Notes under the pieces: generated by a model
The model's input: the letters and a program-made list of their open reading frames with translations, nothing else
The model's database searches: none
Told to the model about the DNA's origin: nothing
From: Negativicutes bacterium
Lineage (GTDB): Bacteria > Bacillota > Negativicutes > SKW292
Direction: 5' to 3'
DNA length: 31,357 nucleotides
NCBI GenBank assembly: GCA_026416215.1
Contig: JAOAFP010000008.1
Span: forward strand, 1-31,357
Program-made: the position numbers and the translations under genes
Shown here: positions 1 through 8,367 of the stretch, piece after piece
Layout: each line of letters starts with the position of its first letter
How positions within the stretch are numbered: the first letter of the stretch is position 1

Positions 1-1
1 G

Positions 2-820
2 GTTTACATATCGCCCGGCGACCATTACCGGATGAGGATGACCCACAGTCTCGAAGTGTCGCAGATCGCAAGGACCGTTGCCCGGGGACTGGGCCTGAAC
101 GAGGATCTGGTCGAGGCGGTTGCCCTTGCCCACGACGTTGGCCATACCCCGTTCGGTCACGTCGGCGAATACGCTCTTCGGGAGGTTGTCGGCGATTTCT
201 GCCACAACGGCCAGAGTCTGCGGGTGGTTGACTACATCGAGCGTGCCGGCCAGGGACTCAACCTGACCGAGGAGGTGCGGGACGGGATTGTCAACCATAC
301 CGGTCCCAATCAACCCTTCACCCTGGAAGGAAAGCTGGTGAGAATAAGCGACCGGATAGCCTATCTGTGCCACGACTATGACGACGGGGTGCGGGCCGGC
401 ATGCTGCAGCCGTCTGGCATTCCCGGCGACGTGTCGGTGGTGCTGGGGACCAGTCCGTCCAACATGATTACGGTTATGGTGGCCGACATTATCCGCCAGT
501 CATCGGGACGGGACGACATCGTGCAGTCGCCGCCGGTGGCGGCAGCGATGAATTTGTTGCGGGAATTCATGTTTGAAAATATCTATCACTCGCCGAAACT
601 GGAGAACGATCGGCAGAAGGCCCGCTACATTGTACACAAGCTCTACGAGTACTACATGCGCGAACCAGCCCGGCTGCCAGCTGAGTTTCTGCAGCGGGAG
701 GAACAGTGGGGGCTGGAGATGGTCGTGGTGGATTACATCGCCGGCCTGACCGACCACTACGCCGTGAAACTGTTTGAAGAACTTTACCTGCCGCGGGCCT
801 GGGTGGAGCGGAACATCTGA
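2..820 (+). CDS. dgt: dGTP triphosphohydrolase-like HD-domain protein (5' truncated)
   Basis: Hydrolyses dNTPs, classically dGTP to deoxyguanosine plus triphosphate, and so adjusts the nucleotide pool in the cytoplasm. The reading frame is open from base 2, so the true start is off the contig; 272 residues are visible and roughly 55-60 N-terminal residues are probably missing. The visible part begins at the conserved block SPGDHYRMRMTHSLEV. The metal-binding HD motif is present (His15, His44-Asp45 in AHDVGHTPFGH, counting from base 2), followed by the downstream DRIAYLCHD block typical of the dGTPase family. The stop lies two bases before the dnaG start, so the two are translated from one message. 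The order dgt-dnaG-rpoD is common in Clostridia. Substrate specificity within the family cannot be read from sequence. Confidence 0.93.
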   Translation, partial: VYISPGDHYRMRMTHSLEVSQIARTVARGLGLNEDLVEAVALAHDVGHTPFGHVGEYALREVVGDFCHNGQSLRVVDYIERAGQGLNLTEEVRDGIVNHTGPNQPFTLEGKLVRISDRIAYLCHDYDDGVRAGMLQPSGIPGDVSVVLGTSPSNMITVMVADIIRQSSGRDDIVQSPPVAAAMNLLREFMFENIYHSPKLENDRQKARYIVHKLYEYYMREPARLPAEFLQREEQWGLEMVVVDYIAGLTDHYAVKLFEELYLPRAWVERNI

Positions 821-822
821 AC

Positions 823-2595
823 ATGGCCAACCCCGGACTGAAAACGACGGTTGAATTGCTGCGGCAGCGGGCCGATATTGTGGAGATAATCGGCGAATAC
901 GTCAGCCTGCAGCGACGGGGAAGGACGATCGTCGGCCTCTGCCCCTTTCACAGTGAAAAGACCCCATCGCTGAGCGTAAGCCGCGAACACAATCTGTTCC
1001 ACTGTTTCGGCTGCAAGGAGAGCGGCAGCGTTTTCGACTTCCTGATGAAGATAGAGAATATCGGGTTTGTCGAAGCGGTACGGATGCTGTGTGCCAGGTA
1101 CGACCTACCGTTTCCCGAACCGGACGGCAGCCTGCCAACCGGTGAAAGGGAGAAGCAGCGTCAGGAACTTTACCGGATCTGCCAGCTGGCAAGAAATTTT
1201 TTTCATAACTGTCTGCGGCATGAAAATCTAGGGCGGGCAACCAGGTCATACCTTGAACAGCGGGGGATCGACGGTAAAACGGTTGACAGGTTCGGACTGG
1301 GTTTTGCCCCTGACCAGTGGCAGAAGCTGACCAGCGCCTTTCTGAGGCGCAACGTCAGCCCAGAACAGCTCAGGATTCTCGGTCTGATCGATCAGGCCCG
1401 TCAGTCTGACCGTTGGTACGATCGCTTCCGCAACCGCCTGATCGTGCCCATTGACGACCATTACGGCGAGACCGTCGGTTTCGGCGGCCGGGCACTGGAT
1501 GACAGTCCGCCCAAGTATCTTAACTCGCCTGAATCGCCGATATTTGACAAGGGCAGCATACTGTTTGGCTGGCATCTGGCCCGGCCGGCCAGCCGGGCAG
1601 AGAAATGGCTGCTGGTGGTGGAGGGATATTTCGACCTCCTGCAGGTGCACGCCCACGGCATTGAAAACGTTGTGGCCAGCATGGGTACGGCGTTTACCGT
1701 CCGGCAGGCCCGGTGTGCCATGCGTCTGGCCGAACGGGTGCTGTTTAATTATGACAACGACGACGCCGGTCTGGCGGCGGTGATCAGGGCCGGTCAGCTG
1801 ATACTGAACGGTGGCGGACAGGCCTGGGTGACAATCACCGACGGACAGACCAAGGATCCCGACGAATACATCAGGCGGTACGGTATCGACCGGTACCGTG
1901 AAGTTCTCGGCAACGCACTGCCCCTTTACGATTTTCTGATCGAACGGGCCAGGCGGCGAATCAGGGCCGGTGCCGACAAAACCAGGGAGGGGAGGGTGCT
2001 GCTGTCTCAGCTTCACGGTCTGACCGACGAGATGGAAATCGAGAGGGTGCTGGAAAAGGCCAGCCGGGAACTGATGATCAGCAGTCAAGTCCTGCGCTCG
2101 GTTTACCGGCAGGGTAGCCGCCGGTCGTCGTCAGGCGGTCGGCAACAGACCGACCCCGGGCCGGCAACTATGCTGCCGCTTACGGTCAGGGCGGAGCGAG
2201 AGTTGCTGCAGGCCCTTTTATTTGACCAGGCTGCCCGCCGGCAGTGGCTGACGGATGACAGCCGGCAACTGTTCGGACGGGAGGAGAGCCGCCAGCTGTT
2301 TGATTGGCTCGGCCGGCAGGCCGATTTTGCCGTCGACCGGCTCAGCCAGCAGGTGGAAGACGGGTGCCGGGAGGAACTGATGGCGGTGCTGGCCTGGCCA
2401 CTGGCAACCGACGACCTCGGCCAGCAGGCCGCTGACTGTGTCAAAAGGCTGAAACTGGAGAAATTGCGGATGTTAAAGCAGCACCACGAGCAGAGGGCCA
2501 TGGAGCTGCTGGCCGAAAACGATCAGGACTATCTCAGGGAACTGGCAACGGCCAGAAGGATATCGCAGGAAATTGTCGAATTGAACAAAACGTAA
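823..2595 (+). CDS. dnaG: DNA primase DnaG
   Basis: Synthesises the RNA primers for chromosomal replication and works with the replicative helicase. The 590-aa length is normal for a full primase. The N-terminal CHC2 zinc ribbon is visible as Cys40, His43, Cys61, Cys64 (CPFH ... CFGC). The catalytic Toprim core follows, with Glu267 in VVEGYFD, the acidic motif Asp311/Asp313 in NYDNDDAG, and DPDEY at 345-349. The C-terminal part, after a polar linker near residues 430-450, is helical and would be the helicase-binding domain. It starts two bases after the dgt stop and is followed 53 bp later by rpoD, the classic macromolecular-synthesis operon arrangement. Confidence 0.98.
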   Translation: MANPGLKTTVELLRQRADIVEIIGEYVSLQRRGRTIVGLCPFHSEKTPSLSVSREHNLFHCFGCKESGSVFDFLMKIENIGFVEAVRMLCARYDLPFPEPDGSLPTGEREKQRQELYRICQLARNFFHNCLRHENLGRATRSYLEQRGIDGKTVDRFGLGFAPDQWQKLTSAFLRRNVSPEQLRILGLIDQARQSDRWYDRFRNRLIVPIDDHYGETVGFGGRALDDSPPKYLNSPESPIFDKGSILFGWHLARPASRAEKWLLVVEGYFDLLQVHAHGIENVVASMGTAFTVRQARCAMRLAERVLFNYDNDDAGLAAVIRAGQLILNGGGQAWVTITDGQTKDPDEYIRRYGIDRYREVLGNALPLYDFLIERARRRIRAGADKTREGRVLLSQLHGLTDEMEIERVLEKASRELMISSQVLRSVYRQGSRRSSSGGRQQTDPGPATMLPLTVRAERELLQALLFDQAARRQWLTDDSRQLFGREESRQLFDWLGRQADFAVDRLSQQVEDGCREELMAVLAWPLATDDLGQQAADCVKRLKLEKLRMLKQHHEQRAMELLAENDQDYLRELATARRISQEIVELNKT

Positions 2596-2648
2596 CAGGA
2601 CGGGCCGGTGGCACGGCCAGCCGGGCTGTTGGTGGGGGGATAGCCTGA

Positions 2649-3779
2649 ATGGCGATAAAAGACAAGGAAAAAGTTATCAACAGGTTGCTGCACAGTGGCC
2701 GCAAGGGCGGCGATGCCGTTGCCTACAAGGAGATAATGGACTGCTTTGAGGACCAGGAGGATCTGACCCCGGAAGACATTGAAGAGATCTACGAGCTGCT
2801 GGAAAAAAAAGGACTGAAGGTGGGGGAGGCCGTAGTGGCCGACCAAAGCCGGGAAGAGGGTGACAGCGAAGCTCCCACTGATGTGGATATTGCCGAGGCG
2901 GCGGCCATCGAGCAGATTGAGCCGATAGTTATCGATACGGCCGAGGTCAGTCTCGACGACCCGGTGCGGATGTACCTGAAGGAAATCGGGCGGGTGCCGT
3001 TGCTGACGGCCGATGAGGAAATAGAACTGGCCAGACGGATGGAGGTGGGCGATGAAGAGGCCCGCCGCAAGCTGGCAGCCGCCAACCTCCGCCTGGTGGT
3101 GAGCATTGCCAAGCGGTACGTGGGAAGGGGCATGCAGTTTCTCGACCTGATTCAGGAGGGAAATCTGGGACTGATCAAAGCGGTGGAGAAATTTGATTAC
3201 CGCAAGGGCTACAAATTCAGCACCTATGCTACGTGGTGGATTCGCCAGGCCATTACCCGGGCAATCGCCGACCAGGCCCGGACCATCCGGATTCCGGTAC
3301 ACATGGTTGAAACCATCAACCGGCTGGTAAGGGAGCAGCGCACCCTGCTGCAGGAGCTGGGACGGGAGCCTACCGCCGAGGAAATCGGCACGCGGATGGG
3401 GATTGCCGCCGAGCGGGTAAGGGAAATCCTCAAGATTGCCCAGGAACCGGTTTCGCTGGAAACCCCGATTGGTGAGGAAGAGGACTCACATCTCGGCGAT
3501 TTTCTGCCCGATCAGGATTCGCCGTCGCCGTCAGAGGCGGCGGCTTCGATCATGCTGCGCGAACAGCTGGAGGAGGTGCTTAGCACCCTGACCGACCGGG
3601 AATGCAAGGTGCTGCGCTACCGGTTCGGCCTGGACGCCGAGCAAAAGCAGCGCACCCTCGAGGAGGTGGGACAGATTTTTAACGTCACCCGCGAGCGTAT
3701 TCGCCAGATAGAGGCCAAGGCCTTGCGCAAGCTAAAGCATCCCAGCCGCAGCAGGAAGCTGCGCGATTTTCTCGAGTAG
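2649..3779 (+). CDS. rpoD: Housekeeping RNA polymerase sigma factor (sigma-70/SigA)
   Basis: Primary sigma factor that directs RNA polymerase to -35/-10 promoters. At 376 aa it is the short Gram-positive SigA type without the large non-conserved insert. In order: region 1.1 (about residues 3-60), region 1.2 beginning DDPVRMYLKEIG, region 2 with the rpoD box DLIQEGNLGLIKAVEKFD (Asp166 onward) and the -10 recognition segment YKFSTYATWWIRQAI, region 3, then region 4.2 with the helix-turn-helix TLEEVGQIFNVTRERIRQIE. The ribosome binding site GGTGGGGGG lies just upstream of ATG 2649. Promoter-like sites found elsewhere in the window match the consensus this family reads. Confidence 0.98.
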   Translation: MAIKDKEKVINRLLHSGRKGGDAVAYKEIMDCFEDQEDLTPEDIEEIYELLEKKGLKVGEAVVADQSREEGDSEAPTDVDIAEAAAIEQIEPIVIDTAEVSLDDPVRMYLKEIGRVPLLTADEEIELARRMEVGDEEARRKLAAANLRLVVSIAKRYVGRGMQFLDLIQEGNLGLIKAVEKFDYRKGYKFSTYATWWIRQAITRAIADQARTIRIPVHMVETINRLVREQRTLLQELGREPTAEEIGTRMGIAAERVREILKIAQEPVSLETPIGEEEDSHLGDFLPDQDSPSPSEAAASIMLREQLEEVLSTLTDRECKVLRYRFGLDAEQKQRTLEEVGQIFNVTRERIRQIEAKALRKLKHPSRSRKLRDFLE

Positions 3780-3802
3780 CCAGGCAAAAGCCTCGATAAC
3801 AG

Positions 3803-3903
3803 GGGAGCGGAGGGGGCCTGGTGGCCTCCGCGGTCTTCAAAACCGTTGACGGGGCGCCCCAAGCGGCGTCCGGGGTGGGTTCGATTCCTGCACGCTCCCG
3901 CCA
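3803..3903 (+). tRNA. selC: tRNA-Sec, anticodon TCA (selC)
   Basis: Selenocysteine tRNA that decodes in-frame UGA. I folded it by hand. The acceptor 3803-3810 pairs with 3892-3899 (seven pairs, with the eighth a G/A mismatch), a discriminator G and an encoded CCA follow (3901-3903), and the T-stem is 5 bp with loop TTCGATT. The 7-bp D-stem 3812-3818/3823-3829 closes a 4-nt loop. The anticodon arm 3830-3846 has loop CTTCAAA with anticodon TCA at 3837-3839. There is a long variable arm of more than 20 nt. The elongated acceptor/T helix, long D-stem and UCA anticodon are the tRNA-Sec signature. It sits 23 bp after rpoD and ends at a strong terminator, so it may be transcribed with rpoD or from a promoter inside it. 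Confidence 0.95.
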
Positions 3904-3914
3904 GCCAAGACAGC

Positions 3915-3948
3915 AAAGGCTTCCTGGTCCAGATCAGGAAGCCTTTTT
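3915..3948 (+). terminator. Rho-independent terminator after selC
   Basis: A 12-bp perfect stem (3915-3926 with 3935-3946) with an 8-nt loop, ending in a T-run. It closes the rpoD-selC unit. The upstream A-run could also let it serve the convergent pcp gene on the - strand. Confidence 0.9.
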
Positions 3949-3998
3949 CAGTGCGCCCGGCCGGCTTGTTCATCCCGGCAATGGGTCCCGCCGGCCTG

Positions 3999-4643
3999 CT
4001 AACAGATTGTCCCGCCGGAAAGCTTGCAGTCAGCCGTTTCACTGAGAGTGGTGGCAATGATCAGGCTGAGGGCCCGGCAGATTACCGGCAGGTCCATGCT
4101 CGGGGCGCCGGGGTGACCGGCGGCCTGCCCGGGCAGGTAGGGAATGTGGACAAAGCCGGCCCGGCAGTCCCGGCCGGTCCGGGACAGAAGGTGCATCAGG
4201 CCGAAGAACAGATGGTTGCAGACGTAGGTGCCGGCGGTGTTGGACACCGAGGCCGGGATCCCCGCCTGGCGCAGATCGCGGACGATGGCCTTGATCGGCA
4301 GGGTTGACCAGTAGGCCGGTGGTGCATCGGCATAGATCGGCAGGTCAATGGGCTGGTTACCCTCGTTGTCGGGGATCCGGAAATCGTCGACGTTCAGTGC
4401 CACCCGTTCGACTGAGATGTCGGGACGGCCCCCGGCCTGACCGACGGCCACCACTGCCACGGGCTGGCAGTCTTCAATCCCGGCGGCGATCAAATCAACT
4501 GCCCGGTAGCGCACCACCGGCAGCTGCCGGGCTACAATGGTGTGATCAGCCACGATTTGTCCGGACAGGGTCCGGACGGCCTCCCAGGAAGGGTTGACGG
4601 TTTCGCCGCCGAACGGGGCAAAACCTGTCAGCAAAACGCTCAT
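3999..4643 (-). CDS. pcp: Pyroglutamyl-peptidase I
   Basis: Cysteine peptidase (family C15) that removes N-terminal pyroglutamate (5-oxoproline) from peptides in the cytoplasm. The 214-aa length is normal. The N-terminal signature LLTGFAPFGGETVNPSWEA is intact. The catalytic triad is visible as Glu79 (SVERVALN), Cys142 (SNTAGTYVCNHLFFG) and His166 (GFVHIPYLP). A GGAG site precedes the ATG. It is divergent from the DUF969-DUF979-pxpBCA operon across a 258-bp intergenic region. That placement makes a pathway sense: Pcp releases pyroglutamate and PxpABC turns it into glutamate. A - strand promoter is proposed at 4723-4752. Confidence 0.96.
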   Translation of the reverse strand: MSVLLTGFAPFGGETVNPSWEAVRTLSGQIVADHTIVARQLPVVRYRAVDLIAAGIEDCQPVAVVAVGQAGGRPDISVERVALNVDDFRIPDNEGNQPIDLPIYADAPPAYWSTLPIKAIVRDLRQAGIPASVSNTAGTYVCNHLFFGLMHLLSRTGRDCRAGFVHIPYLPGQAAGHPGAPSMDLPVICRALSLIIATTLSETADCKLSGGTIC

Positions 4644-4722
4644 ATCTTACACTCCGGATTTTTGTTGCCAGCGACGGTGCCCACCGGTACAGGGAGACAC
4701 CGGTGCCCGCCTGGCTATGCTG

Positions 4723-4752
4723 ATTATATCATCCCCCCGGGCGTTCAACCAA
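4723..4752 (-). promoter_or_regulatory. Putative pcp promoter (extended -10)
   Basis: On the - strand, TGATATAAT (plus coordinates 4723-4731) is a perfect -10 hexamer with an extended TGn element. An 18-bp spacer leads to a weak -35-like TTGGTT at 4747-4752. The predicted leader to the pcp ATG is about 70 nt. In the 258-bp gap between pcp and the + operon I found no equally good promoter on the + strand. Confidence 0.55.
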
Positions 4753-4760
4753 CACCCGGG
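4736..4760. promoter_or_regulatory. Inverted repeat, candidate operator between pcp and the oxoproline operon
   Basis: The half-sites CCCGGGCGTT (4736-4745) and AACACCCGGG (4751-4760) form an interrupted palindrome with a 5-nt centre. It covers the proposed -35 region of the pcp promoter, which is where a repressor would act. No regulator gene is adjacent. A second short palindrome, GCATATATATGC (4845-4856), lies closer to the + strand operon. The regulatory role is inference. Confidence 0.35.
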
Positions 4761-4901
4761 CAGGACGCAAGGCAGGCCCGGCCGGGGTTGGACGGCACAA
4801 CGGGGTGATGCGGGGCAGCAGGGAAAAGATGGCTGGTGCCGGCAGCATATATATGCGGTTAGTCATGAAAAAAAGGCAGGGCAAACAGGGAGGGACGGCT
4901 G

Positions 4902-5621
4902 ATGCTGACCCTGATTGGGGTGGTATGGGTAATAGCGGGATTTATCTGTCGGTTCAACCCGCTGCTGGTGGTGGTGACCGCCGGAATACTTACCGGCCTG
5001 CTGGCCGGAATGTCACCGGCGGCAGTTTTGTCGGCGCTGGGTGAGGCCTTCGTCAAAAACCGGTTTATGGGGCTGTTCATCCTGGTTTTGCCGGTGGTTG
5101 GGGTGCTGGAGCGGGCCGGCCTCAGGCAACAGGCTCAGCGGGCGGTGGCCGGCCTCCGTCAGGCTACGGCCGGCCGGCTGCTGATTGTCTACCTGTTTTT
5201 GCGGGAGATGGCAGCGGCGCTTGGACTGACCAGCCTGGGCGGACACGCTCAGATGGTCCGGCCGATACTGTCACCCATGGCCGAGGGGGCAGCCCTCAAC
5301 CGTCACCCCCGTCTGCCGGTGGCGGCCAGCTGGCGGATCAGGGCGTTTGCTGCATCGGCTGACAACGTAGGGCTGTTTTTCGGTGAGGACATTTTCATCG
5401 CTTTCGGGGCGATTCTGCTGATGAAGGGTTTTTTTGCCGAGTTCGGTATTGAACTTGAGCCGTGGCAGATTGCGGTATGGGGCATACCCACGGCCGTGTC
5501 GGCATTTATCATCCACGCCGTCCGGCTGTACAGGCTGGACAGCTGGCTGGCCGCCGAGGCCGGCAGGGCCGCGGACAGTTCGCCGACCGGCCGGGATGAT
5601 CGGCAGGAGGGGGAAATATGA
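4902..5621 (+). CDS. DUF969 family membrane protein, putative 5-oxoproline transporter subunit
   Basis: A 239-aa polytopic membrane protein that I recognise as the DUF969 family. Hydrophobic segments lie near residues 2-17, 21-40, 52-70, 95-110, 160-180 and 190-208. The conserved-looking loop with SLGGHAQMVRPILSPMAEGAA and the segment AASADNVGLFFGEDIFIAFGAILLM are intact. It has a GGAGG ribosome binding site before ATG 4902 and overlaps the DUF979 gene by ATGA, so the pair is translationally coupled and probably forms one complex. Position between pcp and pxpBCA suggests transport of pyroglutamate or pyroglutamyl peptides. That function is an inference from context, not from a known catalytic motif. 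Confidence 0.85.
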   Translation: MLTLIGVVWVIAGFICRFNPLLVVVTAGILTGLLAGMSPAAVLSALGEAFVKNRFMGLFILVLPVVGVLERAGLRQQAQRAVAGLRQATAGRLLIVYLFLREMAAALGLTSLGGHAQMVRPILSPMAEGAALNRHPRLPVAASWRIRAFAASADNVGLFFGEDIFIAFGAILLMKGFFAEFGIELEPWQIAVWGIPTAVSAFIIHAVRLYRLDSWLAAEAGRAADSSPTGRDDRQEGEI

Positions 5622-6565
5622 TTGTCAGTTTATCGGCAATTTACATCGTCGCCGGGTTGCTGCTGGCCGGTATGGCGGTGAAATCGTGGCGGGCGGTGGA
5701 CAGTCCCGGCCGACGGCTGACTTCAGTTTTCTGGGGACTCTATGCCCTGACATTTCTGGCTGGGGATTGGCTGCCGCCAGTGGTGACCGGGGCGATAGTC
5801 ATACTGCTGGCCCTGATCGCCGGTGTCGGCGGGGTGAAAATCGCCCCGGCCGGTAGCGGGGCCGGACAACCTGCCCGGACGGCCGGACGGCGGTTGTTCG
5901 TCCCGGCTTTGGCCATCCCGGCAGTCACCCTGATCGGAACATTATGGGGGAAAAATATTGAAATTGGCGGATGGAAACTTATTGACAGCCTGAACCCGAC
6001 GGTGGCCAGTCTGGGACTGGCCTGTATAGCGGGACTGGGGCTGGCGCTGGTGATGACCCGGTCCGCGCCGTCCACGGCACTGACCGAGGGCCACCGGTTG
6101 CTGGTGGCGGTAAGCTGGGCGGCAGTACTGCCGCAAATGCTGGCCACCCTCGGGGCGGTATTTGCCCTGGCCGGGGTTGGCAAGGCGGTGGCAACGCTGA
6201 TTGGGGCGGCGATTCCGGTTGACAACCGGTTCCTGGTGGTGCTGGCCTATACGGTGGGGATGGCGGCTTTTACAATGATCATGGGCAATGCCTTTGCCGC
6301 GTTCCCGGTGATGACGGCAGGGATTGGCCTGCCGCTGATCGTTGGCCTGCACGGGGGCAATCCGGCAATTCTGGCGGCCATCGGTATGTTTTCCGGCTAC
6401 TGCGGGACTTTGATGACGCCGATGGCTGCCAACTTCAACATTGTACCGGCTGCCCTGCTCGAGCTGCCCGACCGCCATGCCGTGATCAGGGCCCAGTGGC
6501 CGACGGCGACGGTGCTGCTGACCGTAAATGTTTTTCTCATGTATTTTCTGGTATTCAGGTTTTAA
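5618..6565 (+). CDS. DUF979 family membrane protein, putative 5-oxoproline transporter subunit
   Basis: A 315-aa polytopic membrane protein of the DUF979 family, the usual partner of DUF969. Multiple hydrophobic helices are evident from residue 3 onward. The late segment with GNAFAAFPVMTAGIGLPL and GMFSGYCGTLMTPMAANFNIVPAALLEL resembles the conserved core of ion-coupled carboxylate permeases in style, though I cannot assign it to one. The start ATG overlaps the DUF969 stop (ATGA) and is preceded by GGAGGGGG. pxpB begins about 4 bp after its stop. As with DUF969, the transport substrate is inferred from the pcp and pxpABC neighbours. Confidence 0.85.
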   Translation: MIVSLSAIYIVAGLLLAGMAVKSWRAVDSPGRRLTSVFWGLYALTFLAGDWLPPVVTGAIVILLALIAGVGGVKIAPAGSGAGQPARTAGRRLFVPALAIPAVTLIGTLWGKNIEIGGWKLIDSLNPTVASLGLACIAGLGLALVMTRSAPSTALTEGHRLLVAVSWAAVLPQMLATLGAVFALAGVGKAVATLIGAAIPVDNRFLVVLAYTVGMAAFTMIMGNAFAAFPVMTAGIGLPLIVGLHGGNPAILAAIGMFSGYCGTLMTPMAANFNIVPAALLELPDRHAVIRAQWPTATVLLTVNVFLMYFLVFRF

Positions 6566-6569
6566 GCCG

Positions 6570-7289
6570 ATGGACGGTATGGAAGGCTACTGTCAGTTCC
6601 GTTGTCTGGGCGAGGGTGGTTTGACTGTCGTGCTGGGCGACAGGATTGACGAGGGGATCAACCGGTTGGTTCAGGCACTGGCCGCAAAGCTGGGAGAGAA
6701 ACAGTTGCCGGGGATTGAGGAAATGGTGCCGGGTTATTCATCGCTGACCGTTTTCTTTGACCCGCTGGTCCTGTCGCGGGCCAGTCTGCAGCAGGCCGTG
6801 CGGTCCGCCCTGGCCGGCGGTCCGGCCGACGGCTGCCGGGTGCGGCCGGGGCTGGTCAGGATACCGGTATGCTATGGCGGTGATTATGGTGAGGATATGG
6901 AATTTGTCGCCAGTTACTGCCGGATGACGGTGGACGAGGTCATTGCCCGCCATACTGCCCCGGTTTACCGGGTCTACCTGCTGGGGTTTCTGCCGGGCTT
7001 CCCCTATCTGGGGGGGCTGCCGGATGAACTGAATGTTCCCCGGCTGGATAACCCCCGCCTGGCGGTACCGGCCGGATCGGTGGGAATTGCCGGCGGGCAG
7101 ACCGGTTTTTATCCCCAGACCAGTCCCGGCGGCTGGCGACTGATCGGGCGCACCCCGCTGCAGGGATTTATGCCCGGCCGGGAAAAACCGTTCCTGCTGT
7201 CGGCCGGCGACAATGTGGTCTTTTATCCGGTTGATGAGGAGGAATTCTGGCGGCTGGCTGGGGAGGGCGAGTGCGGTGATTGTGGTTGA
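6570..7289 (+). CDS. pxpB: 5-oxoprolinase subunit PxpB (KipI-like)
   Basis: One subunit of the ATP-dependent bacterial 5-oxoprolinase PxpABC, which opens pyroglutamate to glutamate. It belongs to the KipI / allophanate-hydrolase-subunit-1 family. Signature blocks are GFLPGFPYLGGLP and PAGSVGIAGGQTGFYPQTSPGGWRLIGRTP-type residues near the C-terminal third. The frame is open further upstream to 6528, but that would overlap DUF979 by 38 bp and add a hydrophobic tail foreign to the family, so ATG 6570 (239 aa) is preferred; ATG 6579 is also possible. Neither has a strong ribosome binding site, consistent with coupling to the upstream gene. It overlaps pxpC by 14 bp. Confidence 0.94.
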   Translation: MDGMEGYCQFRCLGEGGLTVVLGDRIDEGINRLVQALAAKLGEKQLPGIEEMVPGYSSLTVFFDPLVLSRASLQQAVRSALAGGPADGCRVRPGLVRIPVCYGGDYGEDMEFVASYCRMTVDEVIARHTAPVYRVYLLGFLPGFPYLGGLPDELNVPRLDNPRLAVPAGSVGIAGGQTGFYPQTSPGGWRLIGRTPLQGFMPGREKPFLLSAGDNVVFYPVDEEEFWRLAGEGECGDCG

Positions 7290-8367
7290 ACGGGCCGGCT
7301 TTTTCACCACCGTTCAGGATCATGGCCGGAACGGCTACCGGGCTTCCGGTCTGCCGCCGGCTGGAGCGATCGACAGTTATGCTTACCTGGTGGCCAACGC
7401 GATGGTGGGCAATAACCGGCAGGCAGCGCTGGAAATGACCCTGTGTGGTGACAGCTTCAGATTTGAGTGTTCCCGGCTGGTGGCCATTACCGGGGCTGAC
7501 ATGCAGTGCCGGCTGGACGGCGAGCTGGTGGCCGGCTGGTCGTCGTTTGTGGTAAAAGCCGGACAGCGACTGGAATTTGGCCCGGCAGTCAGCGGCTGCC
7601 GGGCTTACCTGGCGGTGGCCGGGGGAATTGACGTGCCGCTGGTGATGGGCAGCCGTTCGACGCTGTGGCGGGCAGGGCTGGGCGGCTATTGCGGCCGGGC
7701 CCTGCGGTCGGGCGACCGGCTGCCGGTTGGCCGGCCGGAGACCGGGGTCGGGCAGGTGGGGCGACTGCCGGGCGACCTGGTTGAACAGGCGGACGGACAG
7801 CCGGTGAGGCTGCGGATAATCCCGGGACCGCAGGCTGATATGTTCACTGCCGAAGGCTGGCAGACTCTGCTGTCGGCTGTCTATCTGCTGGACAACAACT
7901 CGGACCGGATGGGCTGCCGGCTGCAGGGACCGGCGGTGCGGCACCGGTCGGGAGCTGATGTAATCACTGATGCCATGTGCTGGGGAGCAATCCAGGTCCC
8001 ACCCGACGGACAGCCAATTATCGCCATGGCTGACGGACAGACCACCGGGGGCTACGCAAAAATCGCGGTTGTTTTTGCCGCCGATCTTGGTAAGCTCGGC
8101 CAGTGTCGCCCCGGCGACCGGGTGTGTTTCCGGCTGGGGGAAGAAAGTGAGGCTATCGCCGCCCGTCAGGACCAGGCGGCGCGGCTGCGCCAGGCTGGCC
8201 GCTGGGCTGGAGAAAGGCACGGCTGGCGAAGGCTGGTGGTTACGGTTGACGGGCGGGACTACCGGGTGGAAATCCGGGAAGACTTCGGCAGTCCGGCGAT
8301 CCGGGCTGAACCGGCCGGAAGGAGACAGGCCGGGATCTATGCCGTTGGGGAGGGAGACTATGATTAA
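7276..8367 (+). CDS. pxpC: 5-oxoprolinase subunit PxpC (KipA-like, biotin-dependent carboxyltransferase family)
   Basis: Partner of PxpB in the 5-oxoprolinase; it belongs to the KipA / allophanate-hydrolase-subunit-2 family. Expected family blocks are seen: ERAGFFTTVQDHGRNGYR at the N terminus, NSDRMGCRLQGP in the middle, and GAIQVPPDGQPIIAMADGQT followed by TGGYAKIA. The frame is open to 7213, but the family start matches GTG 7276 (363 aa), which has GGGGAGGG eight bases upstream. It overlaps pxpB by 14 bp and pxpA by 8 bp, so the three subunits are translated as a tightly coupled set. Confidence 0.94.
   Translation: MIVVERAGFFTTVQDHGRNGYRASGLPPAGAIDSYAYLVANAMVGNNRQAALEMTLCGDSFRFECSRLVAITGADMQCRLDGELVAGWSSFVVKAGQRLEFGPAVSGCRAYLAVAGGIDVPLVMGSRSTLWRAGLGGYCGRALRSGDRLPVGRPETGVGQVGRLPGDLVEQADGQPVRLRIIPGPQADMFTAEGWQTLLSAVYLLDNNSDRMGCRLQGPAVRHRSGADVITDAMCWGAIQVPPDGQPIIAMADGQTTGGYAKIAVVFAADLGKLGQCRPGDRVCFRLGEESEAIAARQDQAARLRQAGRWAGERHGWRRLVVTVDGRDYRVEIREDFGSPAIRAEPAGRRQAGIYAVGEGDYD

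Noticed and set aside
1246..2088. 280-aa minus-strand ORF antisense to dnaG, and other long antisense ORFs (for example 7168-8541, 16364-17317)
   Set aside because: They are shadows produced by GC-rich codon use opposite well-identified genes, with no start signals or family motifs.
7970..8359. Long open frame upstream of pxpA that would extend it to 391 aa
   Set aside because: It lies entirely inside pxpC, has no family similarity, and the family start matches ATG 8360 with a strong ribosome binding site.
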